A stretch of 64,000 nucleotides of DNA from Eisenbergiella porci (GTDB lineage Bacteria; Bacillota; Clostridia; Lachnospirales; Lachnospiraceae). The stretch spans positions 186,001 through 250,000 of the forward strand of contig NZ_VUMI01000001.1 of the NCBI RefSeq assembly GCF_009696275.1. The letters run 5' to 3'. Shown piece by piece: positions 55,221-63,833 of the stretch (positions within the stretch are counted from its first letter, which is position 1; each line of letters opens with the position of its first letter). Position numbers and translations under genes: made by a program. The notes below the pieces were generated by a model, which was not told where the DNA came from, ran no database searches, and worked only from the letters and a program-made list of their open reading frames with translations.

Positions 55221-55236
55221 TGTTGTTAAAACAACA
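55221..55236. promoter_or_regulatory. Crp/Fnr-type operator shared by divergent genes
   Basis: TGTTGTTAAAACAACA is a perfect 16-bp palindrome. For the minus-strand ferredoxin gene, TATACT (complement of 55194-55199) predicts a start near 55187, which puts the palindrome centre close to -41.5, the classic class II activation position. Confidence 0.6.
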
Positions 55237-55253
55237 AATGGAGGAAATTTTTT

Positions 55254-55919
55254 TTGAATTATAAATTTTTGTCAAAAACTCTGTTATTCCGGGGAAATAC
55301 GGAAGAAGAAATCAAGGCAATGCTTTCCTGCCTTGGCGCAGAACAGAAGCACTATATAAAAGGAAGCACTGTTTATCATGCCGGCGAAGCGGTGGATGCA
55401 ATCGGACTGGTGCTTTCCGGTCGTGTGCAGATAGAAAATGACGATCACTGGGGGAATAAAAGCCTGCTGGACAGCGTGGGGGAGGGCATGATTTTTGCGG
55501 AAACCTATGCCTGCATCCCGGGAGAGCCCATGCAGGTAAGCGTAACTGCCTCGGAAAACTCCGAAATCCTGTTCCTCAACGCCGCCAGAATGCTGCAAAC
55601 CTGCCCCGGCGCCTGTGAGTATCACGGCAGGCTGATCCGGAACCTGCTCACCATCTCGGCACAGAAAAATCTGATTCTCTCCCGCAGGATTTTCCATACC
55701 TCTCCCAAATCAATCCGCGGAAGGCTTCTGTCCTACCTTTCCTTCCAGGCGTCCTCCCAGGGAAGCAGTGAATTCACGATTCCCTTCAACCGTCAGCAGC
55801 TGGCAGATTATCTGAGCGTGGACCGGAGCGCCCTGTCCAATGAGCTGGGTAAAATGCAGAAGGACGGGCTTCTTAAGGTAAACAAGAACCATTTTATCAT
55901 CCGGGACAATCAGCCGTAG
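55254..55919 (+). CDS. Crp/Fnr-family transcriptional regulator
   Basis: This is a 221-residue regulator. Residues 1-130 form a cNMP-binding-type beta-roll (GSTVYHAGEAVDAIGLVLSG, GMIFAETYACIPGEPMQVSV) without the Cys cluster of FNR. The C-terminal winged helix has NRQQLADYLSVDRSALSNEL. The TTG start at 55254 follows GGAGG by 9 bp. It probably controls the divergent ferredoxin gene and itself through the palindrome at 55221. It ends with TAG; a bidirectional terminator follows. Confidence 0.9.
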   Translation: MNYKFLSKTLLFRGNTEEEIKAMLSCLGAEQKHYIKGSTVYHAGEAVDAIGLVLSGRVQIENDDHWGNKSLLDSVGEGMIFAETYACIPGEPMQVSVTASENSEILFLNAARMLQTCPGACEYHGRLIRNLLTISAQKNLILSRRIFHTSPKSIRGRLLSYLSFQASSQGSSEFTIPFNRQQLADYLSVDRSALSNELGKMQKDGLLKVNKNHFIIRDNQP

Positions 55920-55943
55920 CCGCAGATGCGCAGCGGCCGCACA

Positions 55944-55985
55944 AAAAGAGCCGGGATTCCGTGAAGTCTCAATCCCGGCTCTTTT
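55944..55985. terminator. Strong bidirectional terminator
   Basis: AAAAGAGCCGGGATT and AATCCCGGCTCTTTT form a perfect 15-bp stem with a 12-nt loop. It separates the Crp/Fnr gene from the kinase pseudogene converging on it. Confidence 0.9.
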
Positions 55986-55997
55986 CGCTGCCTGTTA

Positions 55998-57897
55998 CTA
56001 ATAATCTTCTTTTCCAAAAATGAAATCATAAAGCGTCTGGAACATACGCTCCGGTTCAATGGGCTTGGCCAGATGGGCATTCATACCCGCCGCCTTGCTC
56101 TTTTCAATATCATCATCAAAGGCATTGGCCGTCATTGCAATGAGTCCGTTCTCCGCGGTATCCACCGTAAAGCCCTTGCTTTCCAGAAGCATCACCGCCA
56201 CTTCGGTGTTAATCTGGTTGTCCTCTGCACCCGTGCCTCCGTAAAGGGAGGTGGTTCCTGTGGATTCCTGGGAAAAGGGTTCAAATATATGCGGGATAAA
56301 ATCATCACCCATCCCCACTCCCGTGTCATTGACAATAAAACGGAGCATGGCGTCGTTTTTTGTTTTCCTGCGCTGGGATGCGGAAAAGGTCACCTTACCG
56401 CCCTCGCCGGTAAATTTGATGGCATTGTTTAAAATATTGATCAGCACCTGCTGCAGCTTCATGGCATCCCCGATATAATAATCGTCCAGCACCGGGTCCA
56501 CGATACATTCATACTCCACGCCCTTGGCCTCCGCATCCAGGATATCATTTATCAGGGACAAAAGGAGACGGGAGGAAATTCCTATTTTTGAAATGCAGTC
56601 CTCTCCGGATTCCTGAAGGAGCGCAGCTTCGTACTCTCCCAGAAGCTGCTTCCGGTGTTGCTTCTGCGGAGGAATTCAAAGTGATAATCCGTTTTTCCGT
56701 TGGCATAATCGGCCAGCACCTTCTCCCGTTCCAGAGTGCTTCCAATCCTTTTCCTAATTTCCGGATCCATGGCTGATCGCTCCAGGCTGAAAATAGTATC
56801 CTCATAGGAAATCCCGATATGGGCCACCGCCATTTCCGAAGTTGAAACGTAGGTTTCCAGCCTCCCCTGAGTCACATTCAGGCTTCCCTGAATGCTTCCC
56901 TCCGCAGAAGATACCTCCGCAAAATAAGACAGCTCCTTTTCATACAGATTCAGCACTCTCTGCTGCAGCTGTTTTTCATCCGTTATATCTACAAAAACAC
57001 AATAAAAATACTGCTCTCCATCTTCTTCCATAAACAGCTGCGCCTTGATGGAAATCCATTTTACACTTCCGTCCCTGCCACTTCCGCCTGTGCACGCTTC
57101 TGTGCCGTAATATCCATGCAGACCGATATGATCGCAGGCCTCCCGTCTTCAGCCATTACTCTGCGTCCCATGTCATGAACCCAGATGTAAGAACCATCCT
57201 TTTTTTCATGCGGTATTCCACCACATATTCAACATCCTCTGCCAGCTGCTCCATCACTGCCCGTTCCACCATATCCCGATCCTCGGGATGCATGCAGTTG
57301 GAAACGCAGCCTTCAATATCCGTTACGAATTCGGCCTCGTCCGCATAGCCCAGGTAATTCAGCATCCTGCGGTTGACGAAATAAAACGGAAAGTTTTCCT
57401 CTATGTAACCGCCCATCATACCGCCGGGCAGGGACTCATTCAAAAGCTCCTGTCTCTGCCGAATGGTATTCTCCATAACCAGCGTCTTCGGGTAATGTTC
57501 CGTCCCCCGCTGGCTGCCGGCAGGCTCGGCAAAGTGGAAGCTCTGGAGCTTCCAGCCCTCCCCCCCCCTCCATTACCATGGTAAAGAAACCGCGTACATG
57601 CCAGGTATACACAGAATTTTTCAGAGTAACCTCCGCAGACAGGTTACGCACATGCTCCGCTATAACCTGTTCATTTATCTCCGTCAGAAGCAGTGTAAAC
57701 GGCTCCGGAATCTCCAGCATATCCTGTCTGAGATAGGAAAGCATCTCATCCCTGCCCCGTGCTGACTCTCCGATTCCGGTGCCCACAAAATCCACGTCTT
57801 CCCTGATAAAGGCCAAAGCCGCCTCCACATCCCGTTCCACAAGCCAGGCCCGGCAGAATGCCTGCAGCGCCTCCCCTGCCGTCATTTGATAATTCAT
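55998..57897 (-). pseudogene. SnoaL-PAS hybrid histidine kinase with homopolymer frameshifts and deletions
   Basis: ATG at 57897 (GAGAGG upstream) starts a SnoaL-like domain (GEALQAFCRAWLVERDVEAA). The frame is lost at a run of nine G (complement of 57560-57568); eight G would continue into WKLQSFHF and the PAS part (FYFVNRRMLNYLGYADEAEF). It is lost again at a seven-A run (57199-57205); eight A would continue MKKKDGSYIWVHDM. A second PAS (FYCVFVDITDEKQLQQRVLN), the ATPase domain (VLINILNNAIKFTGEGGKVT) and a receiver end (AMTANAFDDDIEKSKAAGMN) follow. The phosphoacceptor Asp segment and parts of HisKA are removed by in-frame deletions. Confidence 0.75.
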
Positions 57898-58189
57898 CTG
57901 TTTATCCTCTCTGTAACTGCATGTCAATAGCACTCTATCCACCGGAGCATCATCGTTTCCTATTCTTCCTCTTTTCCTGCTTTGAACCCGGAAAACTACA
58001 GCAAAAAAAGAGTCGTGATCCACTCCGCATCATGCTCATTCTAATGACTGTGCGTGATACGGCAGGCCAGACTCCAGGATTCTTCCTGTTTGTTTTATGC
58101 TCTTTACCCCAATTCACGCTGTTTTGCCCGCCTACATCCATTTTACCTTCTCAGCCGCAACTTCACGGCAAAGCGGCCGCCGCCCGTTT

Positions 58190-58760
58190 TACAGTTGAGT
58201 TTACAGACAGCTGGGAGAACTTCTTCCTCAGTTTCAGACCGTTCCCTTTGATGTTTTCTGCCGGACGATCAATGATGTCCGTCCCAGCTTCATACGGACG
58301 GAAGCGGACGAGGTGACCTACTGCCTTCACATTATCCTGCGCTATGAAATGGAAAAGGCAATTTTCCGTGACCATGCCGCCACAGACACGCTGCCGGAGC
58401 TTTGGAATGATAAAATGGAAGAGCTGCTTGGCATCCGTCCTTCCAACGATGCGGAGGGCATTCTGCAGGATATGCACTGGTCCGACGGTTCCTTCGGCTA
58501 CTTCCCTTCCTATCTGCTGGGCTCCATTTACGGCGGCATGTTCTTAAATCAGATAGAAAAGGAGCTGGGAAGCCTGGAGCCCATCCTTGCGTAAGGCCGG
58601 GTAAAGGAAATCACCGCCTGGCTCAATGAAAAAATCCACCGTTACGGAAGCCTGTACAATTCCCGCCAGGCGGTGCAGAGGGTATGCGGCTGTGAAATTT
58701 CCGCAGCGTCGCTGCTGTCCTATTTCAATAAAAAGTATGGGGGAGATTTACGGATTTTAA
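58190..58760 (+). pseudogene. Carboxypeptidase Taq (M32) C-terminal remnant with TAA and frameshift
   Basis: The readable frame gives PFDVFCRTINDVRPSFIRTE, ADEVTYCLHIILRYEMEKAI, DMHWSDGSFGYFPSYLLGSI and ELGSLEPILA, then TAA, then GRVKEITAWLNEKIHRYGSL and a final KYG. GAA to TAA would explain the stop. A run of five G near 58738 throws the last codons out of frame; four G would give KYGEIYGF and a TAA at 58758, the usual M32 end. The HEXXH zinc site half is deleted. A terminator (58846-58893) follows. Confidence 0.75.
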
Positions 58761-58845
58761 AGGAAGCCTTGCTTTTCCTTTTTCCCCATGCTACAATAAG
58801 GTCCGGGAATGAAGTTCTCCCATGGCTTTTGCCAAAACCGCTGAT

Positions 58846-58893
58846 AAAGCTGATGACTTCTGTGATTTTTTCACAGAGTCATTGGCTTTTTTT
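58846..58893 (+). terminator. Terminator of the former M32 carboxypeptidase gene
   Basis: AAAGC..ATGACT.CTGTGA pairs with TCACAG.GTCAT..GCTTT, followed by a run of seven T. It separates the remnant from the antiporter gene. Confidence 0.75.
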
Positions 58894-58943
58894 GCTGCCG
58901 GGTAAAGACCCGTAATCTGACATTCTTCAGGGAGGAATTTTTT

Positions 58944-60146
58944 ATGCTTACATCACTCGCACTTATTTTTCTGGTGGGGCTGGCCGCCGCGTCCATCTGC
59001 CAGCGGATACGCCTGCCCCGTATCATCGGTATGCTGGCTACCGGAATCCTTTTAGGGCCTTATGTGCTGGATTTTCTTGACGGCTCCATTCTCAGCATCT
59101 CTTCTGATTTAAGGGAAATGGCCCTGGTCATCATTCTGATTAAGGCTGGCCTTTCGTTGGATATCAGTGAATTAAAGGAGGTGGGAAGGCCCGCGGTGCT
59201 TATGGCTTTCCTCCCCGCCGTCTTTGAAATCCTGGCTTTTGTCCTGCTGGCGCCAGGGATCCTTGGCGTCACTTTACTGGAAGCCGCCATCCTGGGCGCC
59301 GTGCTGGGCGCCGTTTCCCCGGCCGTAGTCGTGCCCAAAATGGTGCAGCTGATGGAAACCGGTTACGGCACCGATAAGGGGATTCCCCAGCTGATTCTGG
59401 CCGGGGCTTCCCTGGATGACGTATTTGTTATCGTCCTGTTTTCCACCTTCACGGGTATGGCCCAGGGCGGCGCCGTATCCGCCATGGATTTTGCCGGCAT
59501 TCCCATATCCATCCTGCTTGGCATTGCAGGCGGCGCGCTGACGGGCTGGCTGCTGGCTCTCTTTTTTGAATCGCAGTATGCAAAAGAACGATATGTGCGC
59601 AACAGCATGAAGGTGATTATCGTTTTGGGGATTTCCTTTCTGCTGGTCGCACTGGAAACCTGGCTGGAGGGGACGCTGCCCTTCTCCGGTCTGCTGGCCG
59701 TCATGAGCATGGCCTGTGTCCTTCAGTTAAAAAGTGAAACCTTCGTAACCAGACGGCTGGCGGAAAAATTCGGAAAGCTCTGGCTGGCCGCAGAGGTCAT
59801 CCTTTTCGTCCTTGTGGGCGCAGCCGTGGATATCCGCTATACGCTGGGCGCCGGGCTGGGAGCGGTTCTCATGATTTTCTTTGCCCTCGCCCTGCGTTCC
59901 GCCGGCGTACTTTTGTGCTTGCTGGGAACAAAACTTAACCGGAAGGAACGGCTGTTCTGCGTCATCGCTTATCTTCCCAAGGCCACCGTCCAGGCGGCAA
60001 TCGGCTCCGTCCCCCTGGCCCTGGGCCTTCCCTGCGGAAAGCTGGTGCTCTCCGTGGCCGTGCTTTCCATTCTGATCACCGCTCCTTTGGGGGCTTTGGG
60101 CATGGACGCCACGTATAAACGGCTCCTCAACCGGAGGAGCCGCTGA
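58944..60146 (+). CDS. Cation:proton antiporter (CPA-type)
   Basis: This 400-residue integral membrane protein has about 12 helices. ATGILLGPYVLDFLDGSILS, the long AILGAVLGAVSPAVVVPKMV helix and ASLDDVFVIVLFSTFTGMAQ carry the acidic ion-site residues of Na+/H+ exchangers (SPAVVVP and LDD are typical of this subgroup). It exchanges Na+ or K+ for H+. GGGAGG precedes the ATG. A hairpin CGGCTCCTC/GAGGAGCCG (60120-60142) overlaps the stop region. No cytosolic TrkA-type domain is fused. Confidence 0.9.
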   Translation: MLTSLALIFLVGLAAASICQRIRLPRIIGMLATGILLGPYVLDFLDGSILSISSDLREMALVIILIKAGLSLDISELKEVGRPAVLMAFLPAVFEILAFVLLAPGILGVTLLEAAILGAVLGAVSPAVVVPKMVQLMETGYGTDKGIPQLILAGASLDDVFVIVLFSTFTGMAQGGAVSAMDFAGIPISILLGIAGGALTGWLLALFFESQYAKERYVRNSMKVIIVLGISFLLVALETWLEGTLPFSGLLAVMSMACVLQLKSETFVTRRLAEKFGKLWLAAEVILFVLVGAAVDIRYTLGAGLGAVLMIFFALALRSAGVLLCLLGTKLNRKERLFCVIAYLPKATVQAAIGSVPLALGLPCGKLVLSVAVLSILITAPLGALGMDATYKRLLNRRSR

Positions 60147-60199
60147 ATAAAGGCATTACCGCTGCAACTGCCCAACCGGAAAACTCCGGTGCAGCGTGG

Positions 60200-60345
60200 C
60201 TAAATGCATTGCAGCCTTTCAAAAGTAATATTTTCACAGCACTGCAGGGAAAGAGTCTGCTTCCTGCTCTCCCTTTCGCTGCCGATGCGGATATCCCGGA
60301 ACACAATATTTTTCAGTTCATGCCCCGGTACAATTCTTTTTTCTT
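60200..60345 (-). pseudogene. Right-handed beta-helix (GH28-like) C-terminal remnant
   Basis: A minus-strand frame ending at TAG (60200-60202) reads PGHELKNIVFRDIRIGSE then TLSLQCCENITFERLQCI. The NIVFRDI and NITFERL pattern is the coil repeat of polygalacturonase-type beta-helix proteins. It is open upstream into the end of the GH106-like gene without a start. I infer it is the tail of a deleted neighbour gene, once in the same operon. Confidence 0.5.
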
Positions 60346-60375
60346 TGTACGCTGAAACGGCTCTTCGTCCAGCCC

Positions 60376-62217
60376 TTATTCGCCCCTGTCCGTTACCAGG
60401 ATGAGGCTTTCCCTTTGTCCCAACGACAGCCTCATCTCCTGCACAGGAAGCTCCAGCTGCTTTATTGTACCGTTCCAGGCATCCCAGATCTGGCAGATAT
60501 GGCCGTCTTCCAGCCGCAGGCTTGTGGTAACAGAATTTTCCCCTTCATTTACCAGAAACAAAAACTCCGTCCCTTCTTTTCTCAGGCAGGTACATCGAAG
60601 ATCCCTGGCGGGAGGCAGGAAGGTTTCCGCCGGTTTTACGGCCTCTCTGATTTTCTGAGCGGTCAGGTCCGCATTCCAGACAAGGACAGTTCCTCCGCTT
60701 TCCTCCAGCCGGCGGAGAAAATCCCTGGTTTCCGGCGTATCCTTTCCGTCTGTAATAACCACAGGATAACGCTGCTGCCGGATTAGCACGCAGCCGTTTT
60801 CTATCCTGCAGGAAGGCAGAAGCTCCTCTTCCAGATAATTGAACTCTATCTGATTTTCAAACAGGGGCTTTGCGATTTCCCAGGAAAGCTCCTCGCTGCG
60901 GCATAATACTGCGGCCTTCGCCTGATTGACGGAATCCGTAAGCAGGCCGCACATACGCTTGATATAATCTGAAGCAATATGGTAATCCTCCCAGAAGCTG
61001 CTGTGCATGCCCACTTCCGGCGGTCTTTCCTCCTTTCGCCTGTCCCGCAGGGAATAATAAAAAGCATGAGGAAAAATCATGTTGACGCCTCTGACAAACA
61101 GCCAGTCCAGATACCATTTCATATCCTCCATGGTAAAACGGTAAGGATCCTCCGGCGCGCAGCAGCAGCCGAAGCATTCGTTCCCGTTCCGCCTTTTTCC
61201 CCGGTGCCTGGCGGAATCGGAGCTGCATTTTCCCATGGTACTGTGTTCGCCTGTGATCGCTTTTTCCTCTTCCGGCGCTACATAACGCCACACAATATCC
61301 TGACAGGGAATCGTAAAATGCTGTAAATACCCGATATCCGTAGATTTCTCCGGATGCCCGGTCATCGCCACGCCGTGCGCCGCGCACCAGTCCGCTATCT
61401 GCCTGTAATAGGCCCGGGACATTCTTTCATAAACCGCCCTTTTGTAGCGTTCACCTGCGCGTCTGCCCTCAGAGGAATCCGTATCTGCAAACAGCAGGTA
61501 TAAATCCTGCTCATTTCCTCCCTGCCTGTAAAAATCCTCCAGGAAATTCCCGCTCCAGGCAATCATTCCCCCTTTGCTGCAGCGCCCCAGGATATTCGGT
61601 TCGTCAGTAAAGATCCCAATAATGGTATTCCCGAAATATTCCTTAAGTTCCTGATAATAGCGTTCGTGGGTAAGCTGCAGAAATAAGGCCACTGCTTCCG
61701 GATTCATCAGATCCGCACTGGCCGGCGCGCCCGCTTCTCCATCGTCTTCTCCATAATGAACGCCCCGGATGGTACCGCCGGAAGGGCCTTCCCAAAAATA
61801 CCAGGTCTTTCCCTCCCGCTTCACGGCGGCAATAAGAAGCTCCCCTTCCTCCGCCGATTCCTGATCACTCATGCGAAGTCCCCGGGAAGCAAACGCCGGG
61901 TTCTCCCTGACCACCTGTCCGTGACAGGATCCGGAAGGATACATCGCCTCATCATAAAGCACAACTTTCATATGCAGCTGGGAAGCGCGCTTCACCGCAT
62001 AACGGACGTAATGAAAATAGGTATCCGTCAGATAACCGATTTCCTCCGGCAGTCCCAGACGGGGATGAATTACAAACCCGTCCACCCCTTTTTCCTTAAA
62101 GGCAAGCATCTGCCGGTCCAGCTCTTCTTCAGTAAGATAATCATTCCAGAACCAGAAGGGAATGGGTGAGAATTCCTCCGACGGCTGCAGAAATTCTTTC
62201 TTAAGATTTTCCAACAT
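60376..62217 (-). CDS. GH106-like glycosyl hydrolase family protein
   Basis: This is a 613-residue cytosolic protein without signal peptide. The start (FSPIPFWFWNDYLTEEELDR, VDGFVIHPRLGLPEEIGYLT, VVLYDEAMYPSG) and GIFTDEPNILG, GHPEKSTDIGYLQHF, GVNMIFPHAFYYSLRD mark the barrel found in GH106-like putative alpha-L-rhamnosidase relatives. A Rossmann-like RIENGCVLIRQQRYPVVITD domain and a beta-sandwich end follow. Acid candidates include the Glu of FTDEPN. The enzyme's sugar is unknown. Two LacI-type promoter/operator modules lie upstream. Confidence 0.72.
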   Translation of the reverse strand: MLENLKKEFLQPSEEFSPIPFWFWNDYLTEEELDRQMLAFKEKGVDGFVIHPRLGLPEEIGYLTDTYFHYVRYAVKRASQLHMKVVLYDEAMYPSGSCHGQVVRENPAFASRGLRMSDQESAEEGELLIAAVKREGKTWYFWEGPSGGTIRGVHYGEDDGEAGAPASADLMNPEAVALFLQLTHERYYQELKEYFGNTIIGIFTDEPNILGRCSKGGMIAWSGNFLEDFYRQGGNEQDLYLLFADTDSSEGRRAGERYKRAVYERMSRAYYRQIADWCAAHGVAMTGHPEKSTDIGYLQHFTIPCQDIVWRYVAPEEEKAITGEHSTMGKCSSDSARHRGKRRNGNECFGCCCAPEDPYRFTMEDMKWYLDWLFVRGVNMIFPHAFYYSLRDRRKEERPPEVGMHSSFWEDYHIASDYIKRMCGLLTDSVNQAKAAVLCRSEELSWEIAKPLFENQIEFNYLEEELLPSCRIENGCVLIRQQRYPVVITDGKDTPETRDFLRRLEESGGTVLVWNADLTAQKIREAVKPAETFLPPARDLRCTCLRKEGTEFLFLVNEGENSVTTSLRLEDGHICQIWDAWNGTIKQLELPVQEMRLSLGQRESLILVTDRGE

Positions 62218-62266
62218 GATTTTTCCTCTTTTATTCTTGTTTTTTATAACAGTTTTCTATATCACA

Positions 62267-62318
62267 TATCTATGTAAGTGCTTACATAGATAGTATCTAA
62301 TTACTGCGAGTTTGTCAA
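62267..62318 (-). promoter_or_regulatory. Proximal promoter P2 with LacI-type operator
   Basis: Minus strand: TTGACA (complement of 62313-62318), 17-bp spacer, TACTAT (complement of 62290-62295). Then a palindrome TATCTATGTAAG-TG-CTTACATAGATA (plus-strand reading, 62267-62292) with perfect 12-bp arms overlaps the -10 and start. The core TGTAAG..CTTACA is typical of LacI-family sites. Confidence 0.75.
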
Positions 62319-62523
62319 TATTTATTGCGTATTTGCAGTAAAGAATTGTACTTATATCGATGTAAAACCTGCGCCAGATTCCTTCCGTCTTTGCCTTCTT
62401 CATAGAAACAAAAGCAGGAAAAAACCGCCTGATAATCCTGGTGCAGCCGTTTAAAAAAGGCAAATACAGCGCCATGGCTGAAACCTCCCTGGTTCTGATT
62501 GTGAATACTGATTCCTGCGTTTG
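62319..62523 (-). other. Spacer between P1 and P2 with a ribosome site and orphan start
   Basis: GGGAGG followed by ATG at 62475 opens MALYLPFLNGCTRIIRRFFP. The frame runs through P2 to 62257 and ends there, so it is not a credible gene. A second frame (FKRLHQDYQAVFSCFCFYEE to LLQIRNKY, then TGA) could be the tail of an unidentified protein. The likeliest reading is a former gene behind P1 whose body was deleted. Confidence 0.4.
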
Positions 62524-62568
62524 TGTAAGCGTTTACATAAGTGTAGCGGATTATAAAAATTTTGTCAA
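62524..62568 (-). promoter_or_regulatory. Distal promoter P1 with LacI-type operator
   Basis: Minus strand: TTGACA (complement of 62563-62568), 17-bp spacer, TACACT (complement of 62540-62545), then operator TGTAAGCGTTTACA (62524-62537, plus strand) over the start site. Same design as P2, about 250 bp upstream. The core also fits a cre site of catabolite control. Confidence 0.75.
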
Positions 62569-62778
62569 TTTATCTACTCACTATTATCGCAGACTTTACA
62601 ATTGTCATTCCCAGACGGTTTCTGCGCCACATTACTTGTTTCACAGTCTGTTTCAAATGCAAATGCATGTCTTCCAGCTCTCTCTGATAACCTGTCTACT
62701 TCGCTCCGTACGGACGGCCGCCGCATATTTCCATAAAGGAAGGCCCGGGAATCGCATCCCGGACCTTTCCTTATTTCC

Positions 62779-63756
62779 CTATTTCCACATTTCCACATAA
62801 ACCGTTTTTCCTTGCCCGGAATTCGGATTTTTACTCTTTTCCGCCGTCTGCGGATTCTGTTCCTGAATGTATGCGCCATAATCTTCAATATATGCATAAT
62901 CCAGGAATGCTTCTCTTGCGGCGTTCATTGCGATCTTATAAGCGCTTCCGTCCTTTCTGATAAAATAGTAGGCAAATCTGTTAAAGCTGCCCAGATATCC
63001 GTTTTCATCCCGGTAAGCACAGACGATTTTTTCATATTCTGCTTCCTTCTGAAGTTTTCCTGTTAAAACAGCCTTTGCCGTTTCACACATTTTCTCCATC
63101 TTTCCTTCCAGCACAGCGTAACTTACGGCATCTGCTTCCATATCCGCGGCCAGGCTGCCGGAAGCCCCCAGAAGAGTTCCGTCCTGTGGATCAAAATAGA
63201 AATAATAGTATTCCGTGCTGCGTACGCTGAAGTTAACATTATAGACGCCTTTTCCCTCAGCCCCCATATCTGTATCCAGATAATGGTTCAGTTCCATCCC
63301 CTTTTCGGACACGCCATACAGATTATGAAGCCATTCGGTTCCCAGCGCAATTGCCTTTTCTTCGGTAATCCCGCCGCTTTCCGCGATCTGTTCCCTGGCC
63401 TGCTTTTCTTCTGCCGTGATATCCGCCGGCTCCGTTCTTTCGGAAAGCACATAATCCCTTTTGATTTCAAACTCTATAATCTGCAGCAGCTCTTCATCCG
63501 TAAGTTCACGCTCCGGCAGACAGAAGGTTGAGGTATCCCTGGCATAATAAAGCGAATCCGCCGTCTCCTTTTTCTGCGTCTGCTCCTGTCTGAGTTCCCC
63601 CTGCGGGAAAGTTCCCTGGAGATAGGCTCTGTACAGATTCCCATACCTTTCCTTCTCTGTCTGCGTATACTCCCTGGAATAGCTGTCCGCATTCACCTCC
63701 TGGCTGTCCATAACGCTTTCCACCTCTTTTATTTCTTCCGCAGGAATGTGCTGCAT
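62779..63756 (-). CDS. Hypothetical protein of conserved Lachnospiraceae type
   Basis: This protein of about 325 residues is rich in Glu and Tyr: EEIKEVESVMDSQEVNADSY, ERELTDEELLQIIEFEIKRD, ITEEKAIALGTEWLHNLYGV and a late beta region (YYYFYFDPQDGTLLGASGSL). It resembles PepSY/YcdB-like lipoprotein domains but lacks a signal peptide. ATG at 63756 has no ribosome site. The frame runs further up into the terminator of the upstream gene, so the true N-terminus, probably membrane-bound, seems to be deleted. Function unknown. Confidence 0.55.
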   Translation of the reverse strand: MQHIPAEEIKEVESVMDSQEVNADSYSREYTQTEKERYGNLYRAYLQGTFPQGELRQEQTQKKETADSLYYARDTSTFCLPERELTDEELLQIIEFEIKRDYVLSERTEPADITAEEKQAREQIAESGGITEEKAIALGTEWLHNLYGVSEKGMELNHYLDTDMGAEGKGVYNVNFSVRSTEYYYFYFDPQDGTLLGASGSLAADMEADAVSYAVLEGKMEKMCETAKAVLTGKLQKEAEYEKIVCAYRDENGYLGSFNRFAYYFIRKDGSAYKIAMNAAREAFLDYAYIEDYGAYIQEQNPQTAEKSKNPNSGQGKTVYVEMWK

Positions 63757-63784
63757 CCGTTCGAATTTACCCGGAAATGACCGC

Positions 63785-63833
63785 AATAAAAAATGCGGTG
63801 AAATCAATTTTCACACACATTGATTTCACCGCA
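63785..63833 (-). terminator. Terminator of the ECF S component gene
   Basis: TGCGGTGAAATCAAT and ATTGATTTCACCGCA form a 15-bp perfect stem with a 10-nt loop, followed on the minus strand by TTTTTTATT. The stem overlaps the last codons and stop of the gene at 63804. Confidence 0.85.

Noticed and set aside
874-58603. Genome-wide reassignment of TAG or TAA as sense codons
   Set aside because: TAG ends intact genes at 46672-47127 and 55254-55919, and TAA and TGA end many others; the in-frame stops cluster in genes that mostly carry other damage.
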